64,000 bases of DNA, taken from contig NZ_FOHX01000003.1 in NCBI RefSeq assembly GCF_900111685.1, forward strand, positions 186,001 through 250,000, read 5' to 3'. The number at the start of each line of letters is the position of its first letter. The stretch's first letter is position 1. Below the pieces are notes generated by a model. That model searched no databases. It was not told the origin of the DNA and saw only the letters and a program-made list of their open reading frames with translations. Positions 52,815 through 60,751 of the stretch are shown piece by piece. This DNA is from Nonomuraea wenchangensis. GTDB taxonomy: Bacteria; Actinomycetota; Actinomycetes; Streptosporangiales; Streptosporangiaceae. A program made the position numbers and the translations under genes.

Positions 52815-53656
52815 CAGGCGTCGCTCCCTGCGAAGAGTTCGGCTTGCTCGTCGCGGGCGTACTCGCCGGCGTAGTACATGTCCCAGACCTCTTCGAAGAG
52901 AGGCAGGTCCCTGCGGGTCCAGGCGTAGGTTTCGCGAACCGCGCCGCTGACGGTGTCCTCGGCCCGCTTGGCAGGCATCGGACGCTGTTCGGCGAGCGCG
53001 ACCTTGACCACGCGACGCCCGAACCAGGACTGCGCAGACCTGATCTGCGCCTGCGTGAGCCCCTTCGACTTCAGGAAGTCAGGAACGTACAGCGGCAGGT
53101 CCTCGTCGGGAATCTCCGGCTCCTCGCCGAGACCGATCGACGTGTGGATCTGGATCCTTAAGCGCTGCCACTTCGGGTCGAGATAGCCATCGCCCGCGAT
53201 GAGCAGTTCGACCCTCGCCTTGGCGAGGTGGACGCGCTCGATCGCCTCTGAGCGCTGCTCGTGGGTGGCGACCTCTTCGACGTTCAGGAGGTAGGCGCGG
53301 ACATCCTTGGCGACGGCCGACTCGGTGAGCATCTGGCCGACGTTGAGGATGGCGCGGCGGTTGAAGATGTTGAGCGACCGGCGGTTGGGCGAGGGGGTCA
53401 GGTTGACCCTCTCGAACTCGCGCAGGTCTTCGCCCTCAAGGCGCTTCAGGCCGTTGCGCTCAAGCTCCTGCCGGTTGCGCCGGACGACGCTCTTGATGGT
53501 CTCGACTTCCACCTCGTAGTAGTCGGCGACCAGTTCGGTGGTCATGTGTACGCCGTCAGACAGGAGGCTGAGCGCCTTCACCTTGTCGAGGACGTCCACC
53601 CGCTCCACGTACTGAGCGCGGAGGGTAGGGCTCTCGATCATCGCCAGCTCGTTCAC
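52814..53656 (-). CDS. Phage regulator with antirepressor-like motif
   Basis: A 280-residue protein. An N-terminal HTH-like part (VHMTTELVADYYEVEVETIK, SVVRRNRQELERNGLKRLEG) precedes NRRAILNVGQMLTESAVAKD VRAYLLN, a motif shared with ORF6N/BRO-type and Rha-like phage regulators. C-terminal: FLKSKGLTQAQIRSAQSWFG and EEVWDMYYAGEYARDE. It is encoded right after the excisionase-like gene in the divergent immunity locus. It probably opposes or modulates the XRE repressor at 53962. Confidence 0.72.
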   Translation of the reverse strand: MNELAMIESPTLRAQYVERVDVLDKVKALSLLSDGVHMTTELVADYYEVEVETIKSVVRRNRQELERNGLKRLEGEDLREFERVNLTPSPNRRSLNIFNRRAILNVGQMLTESAVAKDVRAYLLNVEEVATHEQRSEAIERVHLAKARVELLIAGDGYLDPKWQRLRIQIHTSIGLGEEPEIPDEDLPLYVPDFLKSKGLTQAQIRSAQSWFGRRVVKVALAEQRPMPAKRAEDTVSGAVRETYAWTRRDLPLFEEVWDMYYAGEYARDEQAELFAGSDA

Positions 53657-53847
53657 GCCGCCGCTCCCGTGCGGCACATGCGCTGCCGCGCCTCGTACGC
53701 CTCGATGGAGGTGATGAGCACCTTGACGGGCGAGTTGCGGGCGTCGCCCAGCTTGATCGCCTCGATCTCGCCGGCGCGGATGTGCTTGAGCAGCGTCGGA
53801 GGGCTGATGTTGAGCCGACCGCAGGCTTGCGTTCTGGACAGGTACAT
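53653..53847 (-). CDS. Excisionase-like HTH_17 protein
   Basis: A 64-residue protein (MYLSRTQACGRLNISPPTLL...) with KHIRAGEIEAIKLGDARNSP and ITSIEAYEARQR, the HTH_17/Xis layout. AAGGAG lies 8 bases before ATG 53847. It is the first gene of the leftward early operon opposite the repressor, so it may act like Cro/Xis. Confidence 0.82.
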   Translation of the reverse strand: MYLSRTQACGRLNISPPTLLKHIRAGEIEAIKLGDARNSPVKVLITSIEAYEARQRMCRTGAAA

Positions 53848-53961
53848 GTGACTCACTCCTTCCCTTCGCTTTCCATCTCTTGCCAATCTTAGCCAACTCT
53901 AGCCGCTAAATGAATGCCCAAGCGACAGGGAATCTCTGGTCATCTCTGTACACATGGAAGG
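53848..53961. promoter_or_regulatory. Divergent immunity operator with 10-bp phased repeats
   Basis: On the minus strand, between 53907 and 53851, near-repeats GGCTAGAGTT, GGCTAAGATT, GGCAAGAGAT and GGAAAGCGAA follow each other at a 10-bp period. They lie between the leftward Xis-like and rightward XRE genes and overlap any leftward promoter (a TAAGAT box lies inside). CAGAGAT also occurs twice nearer the repressor. Same-face repeats suit cooperative repressor binding. Confidence 0.6.
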
Positions 53962-54324
53962 GTGAGCGACAACGCCCCCGCCAAGCCGTTCCTCGACCTG
54001 GTCGAAGCCACCCTCGCCGAGATGGGCCGCACCAAGACCTGGCTCTCCCAGCGCAGCAACGTCAGCCGCGCCACGATCAACAACTGGGCACACCAGCCAC
54101 GGACACCGCAATCCGCGAGCGTCATCGCCGTCGCCGAAGCGCTCGGCATTGACCAGAGGAGAGCACTCCGTCTGGCCGGCCTCCCGTCCACCGGCAGCAC
54201 CCCAGAGACCGTCCCGCCGGACCTGTCGTCGATGCCGCTGCCCGCCCTCGCCGAGCGGCTGCACCACCTGAGCGAAGAACTCGACCGCGTCGCCGCCGAA
54301 CTCGCACGCCGCCCTTCGGCCTGA
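53962..54324 (+). CDS. XRE-family repressor candidate
   Basis: A 120-residue protein. HTH: LDLVEATLAEMGRTKTWLSQ, RSNVSRATINNWAHQPRTPQ, VIAVAEALGIDQRRALRLAG (residues 8-70), then a Pro-rich linker and a C-terminal coiled helix (ALAERLHHLSEELDRVAAEL) for dimerisation. GTG 53962 has GGAAGG upstream. Position opposite an Xis-like gene and antirepressor-like regulator is typical of a temperate-phage immunity repressor. Confidence 0.83.
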   Translation: MSDNAPAKPFLDLVEATLAEMGRTKTWLSQRSNVSRATINNWAHQPRTPQSASVIAVAEALGIDQRRALRLAGLPSTGSTPETVPPDLSSMPLPALAERLHHLSEELDRVAAELARRPSA

Positions 54325-54377
54325 CATCTGCTCTTCTCTCCTACGGTCGGTCTGCTGCTGTAAGGGGGTGTCCGCTA

Positions 54378-54407
54378 CCGACCCCGACCCCCGATGGACG
54401 GGGTCGG
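54378..54407. terminator. Convergent terminator CCGACCCCG/CGGGGTCGG
   Basis: A perfect 9-bp stem with a 12-nt loop between the rightward XRE gene and the leftward kinase-phosphatase gene, suited to stop transcription from both sides. Confidence 0.65.
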
Positions 54408-54417
54408 CAGCGGGAGA

Positions 54418-55323
54418 TCAGAAGTCGCCGTCAGCGACCTGGAGCACGGTCAGGCCCATCGCCCGCCACATCTCGACCACTTGCCGCCGGTCGTCCAGCA
54501 CGCAGGACACGTCGTAGACGTCGCGAACATGGGCGTCGAACAGCTCGGCCTTGACGATGGAGTCCTTGCGGTGGTCGCCGGCCTCCCGCATGTGCAGGGC
54601 GTCGTAGGCGAGGCCGACATGCGCCGTCAGCCACTCCTCCGTCGCCGCCCGGCATGCGTCCGACCGGCCCGACATGAACACGACCCGGTTACCTGCCGCG
54701 TGAAGCGCGCGGATGACGGCGATGACCGGGAGGTTCGGCCGGTCATCGCCGACGCGCGTCTCATCGAACGGCGACCTGTCGCCCATCAGGGCGGCGGTCC
54801 CGTCGATGTCCACCAGCACGGCCTTCGGGGTGCCCGGCTTGGCCTTGTATGGCTTCACCGCGTTGTCGTCACCAGGCTCCTCCGGCAGCGGCAGGGGGTA
54901 GGGGCGGCCCTTCAGGTAGCGGGTGTGCATGCCACGGATGACGTCCCCGCCAACCGGTCGCTCGCGGGCAGCGTCGCGGGCGATGCACTCGTCCACGGAA
55001 CGGTGGGTCAGATCCCACACCTCGAAGTCGGCGCCGGCGCGGCGAGCGACCCTGGCCAGGTCCCGGACCGTGCGGTTCGGCAGGTTGGTGTCGTCGCACA
55101 CCACGTCCACGCCCTTGCGCAGCAGCGCCGAAATGGCGGCGTCCCGCGCGGTGAGGATGCGCGGCTCTGTGACGCCCGCGATGTACACGCTGTCGTGGAC
55201 CATGGCGCGCAGGTCGTCACGGTTGATGCGGGCCCGCTTCTCCGGGTCCTCGGCCACCCACGCCGACGCCATGCACGTCTTGCCGCACCCTGGTAGGCCA
55301 CGAGTGATGTAGAGGGTGCTCAC
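54418..55323 (-). CDS. Polynucleotide kinase-phosphatase (T4 Pnkp-like)
   Basis: A 301-residue end-healing enzyme. N-terminal kinase: P-loop TRGLPGCGKT (residues 7-16), NRDDLR (34-39), VVCDDTNLPNRTVRDL (74-89). C-terminal HAD phosphatase: VLVDIDGTAAL (169-179), VVFMSGRSDACR (214-225), and a late CVLDDRRQVVEMW (274-286). This is the T4 Pnkp domain order: phosphorylates 5'-OH and removes 3'/2',3'-cyclic phosphates from broken RNA. GTG start overlaps the ligase stop (GTGA), so both are made together. Confidence 0.92.
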   Translation of the reverse strand: MSTLYITRGLPGCGKTCMASAWVAEDPEKRARINRDDLRAMVHDSVYIAGVTEPRILTARDAAISALLRKGVDVVCDDTNLPNRTVRDLARVARRAGADFEVWDLTHRSVDECIARDAARERPVGGDVIRGMHTRYLKGRPYPLPLPEEPGDDNAVKPYKAKPGTPKAVLVDIDGTAALMGDRSPFDETRVGDDRPNLPVIAVIRALHAAGNRVVFMSGRSDACRAATEEWLTAHVGLAYDALHMREAGDHRKDSIVKAELFDAHVRDVYDVSCVLDDRRQVVEMWRAMGLTVLQVADGDF

Positions 55324-56396
55324 GCGGCGTCCTCCGAGAACGTGACGGGCCGCATGTCGCCGGACGGGCGCAGCGTCCTCCAAATGGCCGGCCGCGGATC
55401 CTTGCCGTCGAGCAGGTTGAACAGCCATGGACGCAGCGTCGACTTGGCCGCTTCCAGGGCGTAGTCCTTGCGCGTCCACCCCTCCGGCAGTCGGCCGAGG
55501 ATCTTGTCGTGGAACTGCTCGGTGTCGTACAGCAGGTCGTCGGCCTCCTGCGTCAGCCGTCCGGCGAGGTCCTTCACCCACTGGTGGAACTCGTCCGGAA
55601 GCGGCTCGCAGATGTCCGCGACGCTCTTGCCTGCGCCGAGCAGCTCCCACACGCCGCGCGCGTTCAGGCCGGTGATGACCTTGTGTAGTGCCACGTAGTC
55701 GGCCTGCTTCAGCTTCACCATGTGGCCCGAGTCGAGCATCCGGACCACCAGCCCTTCCGCTCCAGGCCGGGGCGGCATCGCTAACGCCTCGCCCAGCGTG
55801 CGGACGCTGAACACCGTTGCCTGCGGCCCGTCCCAGCCCGAAACCCAGTCAGGCCCGACCACTGCGCCGGTCGCGATGTCCACCGCGCCGAGGAGGAACA
55901 GGTCGTCCGCGCCGCCGTAGTCGCACACGATCCGGTTCTCCGGATACACGACCTCGAACAGCACCGTCATGCCGGGCGGCGGCTCGAAGTCGCCGTACCG
56001 GGCCCTGAAGACAGCCGTGGCGTGCGCCGCCTGCATCGAAGTGAACGAACCGCGCGTCGCCACCGCATACCCGGCAGACGTGGGGTGGAGGATCCCCAAC
56101 GAGCCGTCCATCTTGTCGATGACCTCGGCCGGCGCCGACAGGTCGAGGTCGCCCGCGAGCGGGTCGCCGTAGTTGAAGAACTTCGCGAACGGCCTCGCCA
56201 CAATGGCGCCCTGCTCGTCCACGATCAAGCCACGACACGTCCTGGTCACCACGTCCCAGACGCCCTCGTACTGCGTCTTCTCGGTGTAGTTATAGATCTC
56301 CAGAGGCTCGGTGGGGTGCTCCTGGACGCGGACGTAACCGGCCTCGATGCACTTCTCCAGATACTCCAGGTCGAACAGGTCCCAGATGTGCGTCAC
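55320..56396 (-). CDS. RNA ligase (T4 Rnl1-like)
   Basis: A 358-residue ATP-dependent RNA ligase. TCRGLIVD and FAKFFNYGD precede motif I DKMDGS with the AMP-accepting Lys95. LFEVVYPENRIV is motif IIIa/III, EGLVVR motif IV and MVKLKQADY motif V. The C-terminal helical domain (residues about 240-340) resembles the tRNA-binding part of Rnl1. It rejoins RNA ends healed by the kinase-phosphatase. In T4 the same pair repairs tRNA cut by the PrrC anticodon nuclease. Confidence 0.92.
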   Translation of the reverse strand: MTHIWDLFDLEYLEKCIEAGYVRVQEHPTEPLEIYNYTEKTQYEGVWDVVTRTCRGLIVDEQGAIVARPFAKFFNYGDPLAGDLDLSAPAEVIDKMDGSLGILHPTSAGYAVATRGSFTSMQAAHATAVFRARYGDFEPPPGMTVLFEVVYPENRIVCDYGGADDLFLLGAVDIATGAVVGPDWVSGWDGPQATVFSVRTLGEALAMPPRPGAEGLVVRMLDSGHMVKLKQADYVALHKVITGLNARGVWELLGAGKSVADICEPLPDEFHQWVKDLAGRLTQEADDLLYDTEQFHDKILGRLPEGWTRKDYALEAAKSTLRPWLFNLLDGKDPRPAIWRTLRPSGDMRPVTFSEDAA

Positions 56397-56405
56397 GGGT
56401 GGCTC

Positions 56406-56549
56406 CTAGATGCCGATGCGGACGTAGGCCATGAGGACGATCCCGACGAGGAGCGCGACCGCGCCGCCGGCGAGGACGGCTATGACGGCGGACAGGCAGC
56501 CGGAGCCCTCGTCTTCGGGGTCAGGGCGGGCGGGGGTAGGCAGGATCAC
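56406..56549 (-). CDS. Small membrane protein
   Basis: A 47-residue protein (VILPTPARPDPEDEGSGCLS...) with one hydrophobic helix (AVIAVLAGGAVALLVGIVLM). It fills the gap between the ligase and lipoprotein genes; GTG start. Possibly a partner of the lipoprotein. Confidence 0.66.
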   Translation of the reverse strand: MILPTPARPDPEDEGSGCLSAVIAVLAGGAVALLVGIVLMAYVRIGI

Positions 56550-56552
56550 GGG

Positions 56553-57074
56553 TCAGCCCACCTTCGCCACGAGCGAGACGGGCGTCCGCACGTCCTGCGG
56601 CCGGTCCGACTGGAGGTAGTCGCCCGTCCAGGTGATGAGCGTCCCGTCCGTCGTGAAGAAGAAGACGCCCTCCTCGTTGCCGCCGTACGTGCCGTCATCG
56701 CCAGCCGAATCGACGACGTACTTCTCGGTGCAGGACCCGCACGTGGAGTCGGCGAGGTCGTCCTGCGGCAGGAGCTGCGAAGAGACCGACGTCACCTTGC
56801 CCTTGATCGTGTAGTAGGCGATGACCTTCGCGTCCTTGCTGAGCAGGTACACGTAGGAGACCCGGTTCGGGTCGTTCGAGCGCTTCAGGTACTCGGCGAC
56901 GTTCTTGCGGTCCAGCGGATACGACAGGTCCCCCGCGGGGAACGGGACGGCCTTCTCGTACTTCTTCTGCTGGTCGTTGCTCGCCTTCTGTGCGGCCTCC
57001 CGCTCGGGGTTGCCGGTGCAGGCGGTCAGCAGCAGCATCGCGGCGGCGGACGCGGCGACAAGCTTGCGGTTCAT
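56553..57074 (-). CDS. Phage-encoded lipoprotein
   Basis: A 173-residue protein with a signal sequence MNRKLVAASAAAMLLLTACT; the lipobox LTAC puts the lipid-modified Cys at residue 19. The mature part has VSYVYLLSKDAKVIAYYTIK, a Cys pair (STCGSCTEKY) and GNEEGVFFFTTDGTLITWTG. Lipoproteins of this type occur in many phages and prophages of Gram-positives, and some block superinfection at the membrane. It stands with membrane genes 56406 and 57091. Confidence 0.85.
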   Translation of the reverse strand: MNRKLVAASAAAMLLLTACTGNPEREAAQKASNDQQKKYEKAVPFPAGDLSYPLDRKNVAEYLKRSNDPNRVSYVYLLSKDAKVIAYYTIKGKVTSVSSQLLPQDDLADSTCGSCTEKYVVDSAGDDGTYGGNEEGVFFFTTDGTLITWTGDYLQSDRPQDVRTPVSLVAKVG

Positions 57075-57090
57075 GACGTGTCTCCGGGGG

Positions 57091-57525
57091 TTAGTTGCAG
57101 TCGGGGGTGTCGTCGCCGATCTCGGCGGGCAGGTCGCGGTCCTTGAACAGCGACCGGTTGGCCTTGGCGGAGTCGGCGTTGTACTTCGCGGCCTGGTCGG
57201 CGCGGAACTGCTGCAGGCCGGTCAGCTCGGTGTCGAGCCGGTCCCGCTTCGGGGCGGCCTGGAACCGGTCGGAAGGGTCGCCGTCCGGGTGGCGCTTGTC
57301 GTACGCGGCGATCTCGCCCTGCTTCGCGGCGATCTTGACGTCGGTGGCGGCGACGGAAGCGCACAGGTCGTGGAAGTGCTCGTACTGGTAGAGCACGTTG
57401 TCCGGGTCTCCGACCCGCTCCCGCACACCGTTCGCGGTACGGACGGGCTGCGTCAGCCAGCCGATCAGGACGACGACCAGCCAGGTCGCCAGCGCGGCGC
57501 CGATGACGCCGAGGAACCACTTCAT
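57091..57525 (-). CDS. Membrane-anchored protein
   Basis: A 144-residue protein with an N-terminal membrane helix (FLGVIGAALATWLVVVLIGW), a conserved LCASVAATDVKIAAKQGEIA segment and QFRADQAAKYNADSAKANRS, ending DTPDCN. Topology suggests an extracytoplasmic domain, held at the membrane beside the lipoprotein. This family is known from several actinophages. Confidence 0.78.
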   Translation of the reverse strand: MKWFLGVIGAALATWLVVVLIGWLTQPVRTANGVRERVGDPDNVLYQYEHFHDLCASVAATDVKIAAKQGEIAAYDKRHPDGDPSDRFQAAPKRDRLDTELTGLQQFRADQAAKYNADSAKANRSLFKDRDLPAEIGDDTPDCN

Positions 57526-57536
57526 GGGAGCCCCTT

Positions 57537-57752
57537 TCAGGGGTTGTAGAGGTCGTTCGGGGTGCCGTGCTCGATCAGGTCGGCACGGCGGGCGAGGTCT
57601 GCGGTCATGGCCGCGATACAGGCGGGGCAGCCTCCGCACGGGGTGTCGTCCGGTGGGCGGTTGGTGCAGCCGACCGCGCCGGCAGGGCACACGTGATCGG
57701 CGGGCAGGGTGGATCGGCACCAGGGGCAGAACCGCATGTCGATGACGCTCAC
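57537..57752 (-). CDS. Cys-rich zinc protein
   Basis: A 71-residue protein: RFCPWCRSTLPADHVCPAGA, GCTNRPPDDTPCGGCPACIA. Nine Cys in CxxC pairs; probably two zinc sites. GTG 57752 overlaps the HNH stop. Confidence 0.7.
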   Translation of the reverse strand: MSVIDMRFCPWCRSTLPADHVCPAGAVGCTNRPPDDTPCGGCPACIAAMTADLARRADLIEHGTPNDLYNP

Positions 57753-58519
57753 GACGCCACCACCTGTACGACGAACGGCGACGACCCGCACCCGCACGTG
57801 AACAGCCCCTCGACGGGGGCGGACCAGCCGGGGCACTGCAGGTGCCCGTACCGGTCCATCGCCTCCGCGAACGCGCCGTCCTGCTGGATCAGCTCCCGCT
57901 CCGTGCACGCCACGACAGGGGTCGGCCGGCGCCCTTCCGCGTACGAGCCCGCGGGGGCGGGACGGTGCCCGCCCTTGTCGTCGAGCAGCACCCAGCCGAA
58001 GCGGGCGTGCTTGACGGGGATCTCCCACGGGCGGGCCACACCGGAGCGGACCTTCAACCCCAGGCGTTCGGCGGCACTGACCTCCACCCCATCGATGAGG
58101 CGATGATCGCGGCGGCATGCTGCGAGCAGCGTGGCGGGCGAGTTCGACCACTCCGCCCTCGTACCGCCGGCCTTCTTCCCCTCACGGTGCGCCGGGTCGT
58201 GCGCCTCGCTGGCCCCCCCGCAGGAGAGACCGACCTCGCACACGCCGCCAGACCTACGCACGAGGATGCGCTTCACCGCAGCGGGCACACCCTTCGGCCG
58301 GGCCGTCTTCTTCGGCTTGGTCCGCTTCAACGGCTTGCGCGGCTTCTCCTCCTTCTCGGAGGGCGGGAACACCAGGTGCCAGCCGCGCATGCACTGCTCC
58401 ACATCCGTGGGCAGCACCCGGGACACGCCCAGGTTCTTGATGCGCTCCCAGTAGCGGCGGGCTTCCTCCTCGCTGGCGAAGGTGGCCTTGTTGCAGCAGG
58501 TGGGCGTCTTCGTCTTCAC
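57749..58519 (-). CDS. HNH endonuclease-like protein
   Basis: A 256-residue protein. A Cys pair begins it (PTCCNKATFAS), a Lys/Pro-rich linker follows. The HNH-type core is GGVCEVGLSCGG ASEAHDPAHREG...SNSPATLLAACRRDHRLID (residues about 92-142), with two zinc Cys, the catalytic His-Asp and Asn/His. A third module with HLQCPGWSAP and TCGCGSSPF ends the protein. It may be a homing or host-DNA nuclease. Confidence 0.78.
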   Translation of the reverse strand: MKTKTPTCCNKATFASEEEARRYWERIKNLGVSRVLPTDVEQCMRGWHLVFPPSEKEEKPRKPLKRTKPKKTARPKGVPAAVKRILVRRSGGVCEVGLSCGGASEAHDPAHREGKKAGGTRAEWSNSPATLLAACRRDHRLIDGVEVSAAERLGLKVRSGVARPWEIPVKHARFGWVLLDDKGGHRPAPAGSYAEGRRPTPVVACTERELIQQDGAFAEAMDRYGHLQCPGWSAPVEGLFTCGCGSSPFVVQVVAS

Positions 58520-58953
58520 CGGCCACCCCCGCGGTAGGAGTGGTATGCCGCCTGAGCGTTGTTGTTGAGCGACTGCGCGAGACTGTTCTGCTCCCGCAGC
58601 TTCCACATGTAGCCCGTGGCGTTGGCCAAGTGCAGCTCGGCGAAGTGCACCGCCTCCCACTCCTTGATGACCTTGGAGAACACCCATGCGTCGCGCTCGG
58701 CGGCGGTGACCATCCCGAGCCCGCGACCGACCTTCGGGCAGTCCGGAGACAGGAACATCTCGTTCTCGGCCTTCTTGTGAGCGGCCTGGCATTCAGCGAG
58801 GCGAGTCCGGGCCTCCTCTACCGCCGCACGGGATGTCTCCAGCTCGTTGCTGAGGTGCTGCAGCAGCGAGTCCGCCTGCGCGGGGTTGAGCGGTGTGCCA
58901 GGCCGGGCGAAGACGAAGCCGCCGCTGGCTGCCCGCCGGAATGCCTCAGTCAC
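58516..58953 (-). CDS. Hypothetical coiled-coil protein
   Basis: A 145-residue helical protein (ELETSRAAVEEARTRLAECQ) with CPKVGRGLGM and AQSLNNNAQAAYHSYRGG at the C-terminus. Coupled to its neighbours by GTGA/ATGA overlaps. Confidence 0.7.
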   Translation of the reverse strand: MTEAFRRAASGGFVFARPGTPLNPAQADSLLQHLSNELETSRAAVEEARTRLAECQAAHKKAENEMFLSPDCPKVGRGLGMVTAAERDAWVFSKVIKEWEAVHFAELHLANATGYMWKLREQNSLAQSLNNNAQAAYHSYRGGGR

Positions 58954-59564
58954 TGCTGCTCACCCGCCTCAAGGGCGGGCCGGATCAGGTCCGTGATCGA
59001 CAGGGCGCCGGACTGCCAGGCGTTCGCGATCTGGTCGCGGCCGTTCGGCTTACCCTTCTTCGCGGTCTCGAAGGTGAGGGCGAACTCGCCGGTCGGCTTG
59101 CCCTTGACGACCTTGCGGATCTGCACGAGCTCGCCGGTCGTCTCGTTGGCCAACTGCCCGTCCTCGTCCAGCGAGGCGAGCAGCTTGGCCTTGTAGGCGG
59201 GGCGGATCTTCTTTCCGACCAGGTCAGGGTGCAGCTTGCGGATGTAGGCCACCACGTCCGGCAGGGTCAGCGCGGTCGGGGATACCGCATACTCGATCTC
59301 CTCCGGCTTGTTCGCCTCCACCCACGCGAGCAGCGCGTCCTCGTCGTCCCGGACGACGTCCTTGCCGGCCTTGATGGAGACGGTTCCGACCACGTCACCC
59401 GAGGGCAGCGCCACCTCCAGTTGCTTGACGCCCGAGGCCCGCAGGGCGGCGAAGCCGGGCTCGGCCTCCTTGCGCGCGTCGGCGAGCGCCTTATTGACGC
59501 GCTTCGACAGGGCGTCCAACGCGGCGATGCGCAGCGGCTCGCTAGGCGGCGTCATGCTGCTCAC
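58950..59564 (-). CDS. Hypothetical protein beside the annealing protein
   Basis: A 204-residue protein with VNKALADARKEAEPGFAALR, VVGTVSIKAGKDVVRDDEDA LLAWVEANKP and YIRKLHPDLVGKKIRPAYKA. This layout is conserved in actinophages next to the ERF/Sak-like gene; it may be its exonuclease-associated or DNA-binding partner. Start 59564 or 59555. Confidence 0.72.
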   Translation of the reverse strand: MSSMTPPSEPLRIAALDALSKRVNKALADARKEAEPGFAALRASGVKQLEVALPSGDVVGTVSIKAGKDVVRDDEDALLAWVEANKPEEIEYAVSPTALTLPDVVAYIRKLHPDLVGKKIRPAYKAKLLASLDEDGQLANETTGELVQIRKVVKGKPTGEFALTFETAKKGKPNGRDQIANAWQSGALSITDLIRPALEAGEQQ

Positions 59565-60225
59565 CCGCCATCGCCTGCTTCAGAGCGTCCGCGAGCGCCG
59601 CAGCCGGATCTTCCGACTTGGCCAGCGGGTCCAGCTTCTCGATGAGCTGCTGAGCCTGCGCGTTCGTCAGGTCCTTGGTGGCGGCGACGTGCAGCCCGGT
59701 CAGAGCGCCGATCGTCATCAGGATCTCGTCGCGGCCGGCCAGCCCCAACGTGGCGTACTGCGCGGACAGTCGGCGGAGCAGCGCCTTGGAGACGGGCTGC
59801 TCGCCAGGCTCCGGCTTGGTCGGCCAGCCTTGCTGGTCGTGAGGCCCAAACTCCCGTTCCGCCTCTCGGGTGCGAACGTCCAGTGAGGTCGCGATGCCCT
59901 TCTTCGTGTCCGCCGCGAAGGCCGCCACCAGGGCGCGGCCCCATGCGGACGTCTCGGCGTTCATCAGCTCCGAGTTGCGGGTGTAAGGCGTCGTGCCGGG
60001 GAACGGCTCCCACGCGACCCCGATGCCGGGCATCGGGTCATCGGGTGTCCGGTAGAAGGCGGCGCAGTAGACGATGAACGTCTTCTCGCCGATCGTCTCG
60101 ATCGTGTACGGCTTGGACGGGTCGAGCGGGCGCAGGATGCCCTCGGGGTGCTTCTTGCGGGCCTCGACGATCCGTGTGGCGACCTCGTTGTAGCCGCTGT
60201 CCGCCGGGTTGAAGTCGCGTGCCAT
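59542..60225 (-). CDS. Putative ssDNA-annealing protein (Erf/Sak-like)
   Basis: A 227-residue protein. The core YTIETIGEKTFIVYCAAFYR is followed by ETSAWGRALVAAFAADTKKG IATSLDVRTREAE, with ETSA-GRAL...GIA as the signature of ERF-family annealing proteins. The C-terminal 90 residues hold helical VSKALLRRLSAQYATLGLAG and AQAQQLIEKLDPLAK. It would pair complementary strands in recombination. Overlaps the neighbours by TGATG and 23 bp. Confidence 0.75.
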   Translation of the reverse strand: MARDFNPADSGYNEVATRIVEARKKHPEGILRPLDPSKPYTIETIGEKTFIVYCAAFYRTPDDPMPGIGVAWEPFPGTTPYTRNSELMNAETSAWGRALVAAFAADTKKGIATSLDVRTREAEREFGPHDQQGWPTKPEPGEQPVSKALLRRLSAQYATLGLAGRDEILMTIGALTGLHVAATKDLTNAQAQQLIEKLDPLAKSEDPAAALADALKQAMAGEQHDAA

Positions 60226-60470
60226 CAGGCGTTGTCTCCCTCGTCGCTGGGGGTGTCGTCGTCCGGTGCTGCGAGTTCGTCCCGCAGGCGCTCCTCCCAG
60301 CGCAGGTACCGGTAGAAGGTGGCGTCGTTGGTGAAGCCGAGCTGGCGCAGCGCGTCCCACCGGTCCACGCCGGCGGCGAGAGCGGCTGAGAACTCGGCGA
60401 GGCGGATGATGAACGGGACCTTGGACCGGTATTTGATGGCGAGCATCTTGGCCCGCTTCTCGCTGATCAC
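60225..60470 (-). CDS. Small HTH-like protein
   Basis: An 81-residue basic protein: FSAALAAGVDRWDALRQLGF and TNDATFYRYLRWEERLRDEL look like an HTH; tail is acidic. GTG 60470 overlaps the previous stop. Confidence 0.68.
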   Translation of the reverse strand: MISEKRAKMLAIKYRSKVPFIIRLAEFSAALAAGVDRWDALRQLGFTNDATFYRYLRWEERLRDELAAPDDDTPSDEGDNA

Positions 60471-60751
60471 TGCTGGTCCTTGGATCGCTGGTACTCGTCT
60501 TCGATGAAGGCGGGGAGGTGGGGTCCGCCGCCCACGGTCGGCCTCGCGACCTTGGGAGCGTTGAGCCACACGATGTGCGCGTCCACGGACTCCTCCGAGA
60601 CGCGGGTGTGCTCGTGGGAGGTCTCGACCACCAGCCCCCACGCGCCCTTCCGCTTGCCGAGCCTGAGCACGTCGTCTCCGGTGAGCAGGTATCCGGTCTC
60701 GGTCCAGATGCGGGTGATGGTGGCGCTCACCGTCAGCCAGCGACCCTTCAT
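60467..60751 (-). CDS. Hypothetical protein
   Basis: A 94-residue beta-rich protein (MKGRWLTVSATITRIWTETG...) with VVETSHEHTRVSEESVDAHI. ATG 60751 overlaps as ATGA. Confidence 0.66.
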   Translation of the reverse strand: MKGRWLTVSATITRIWTETGYLLTGDDVLRLGKRKGAWGLVVETSHEHTRVSEESVDAHIVWLNAPKVARPTVGGGPHLPAFIEDEYQRSKDQQ

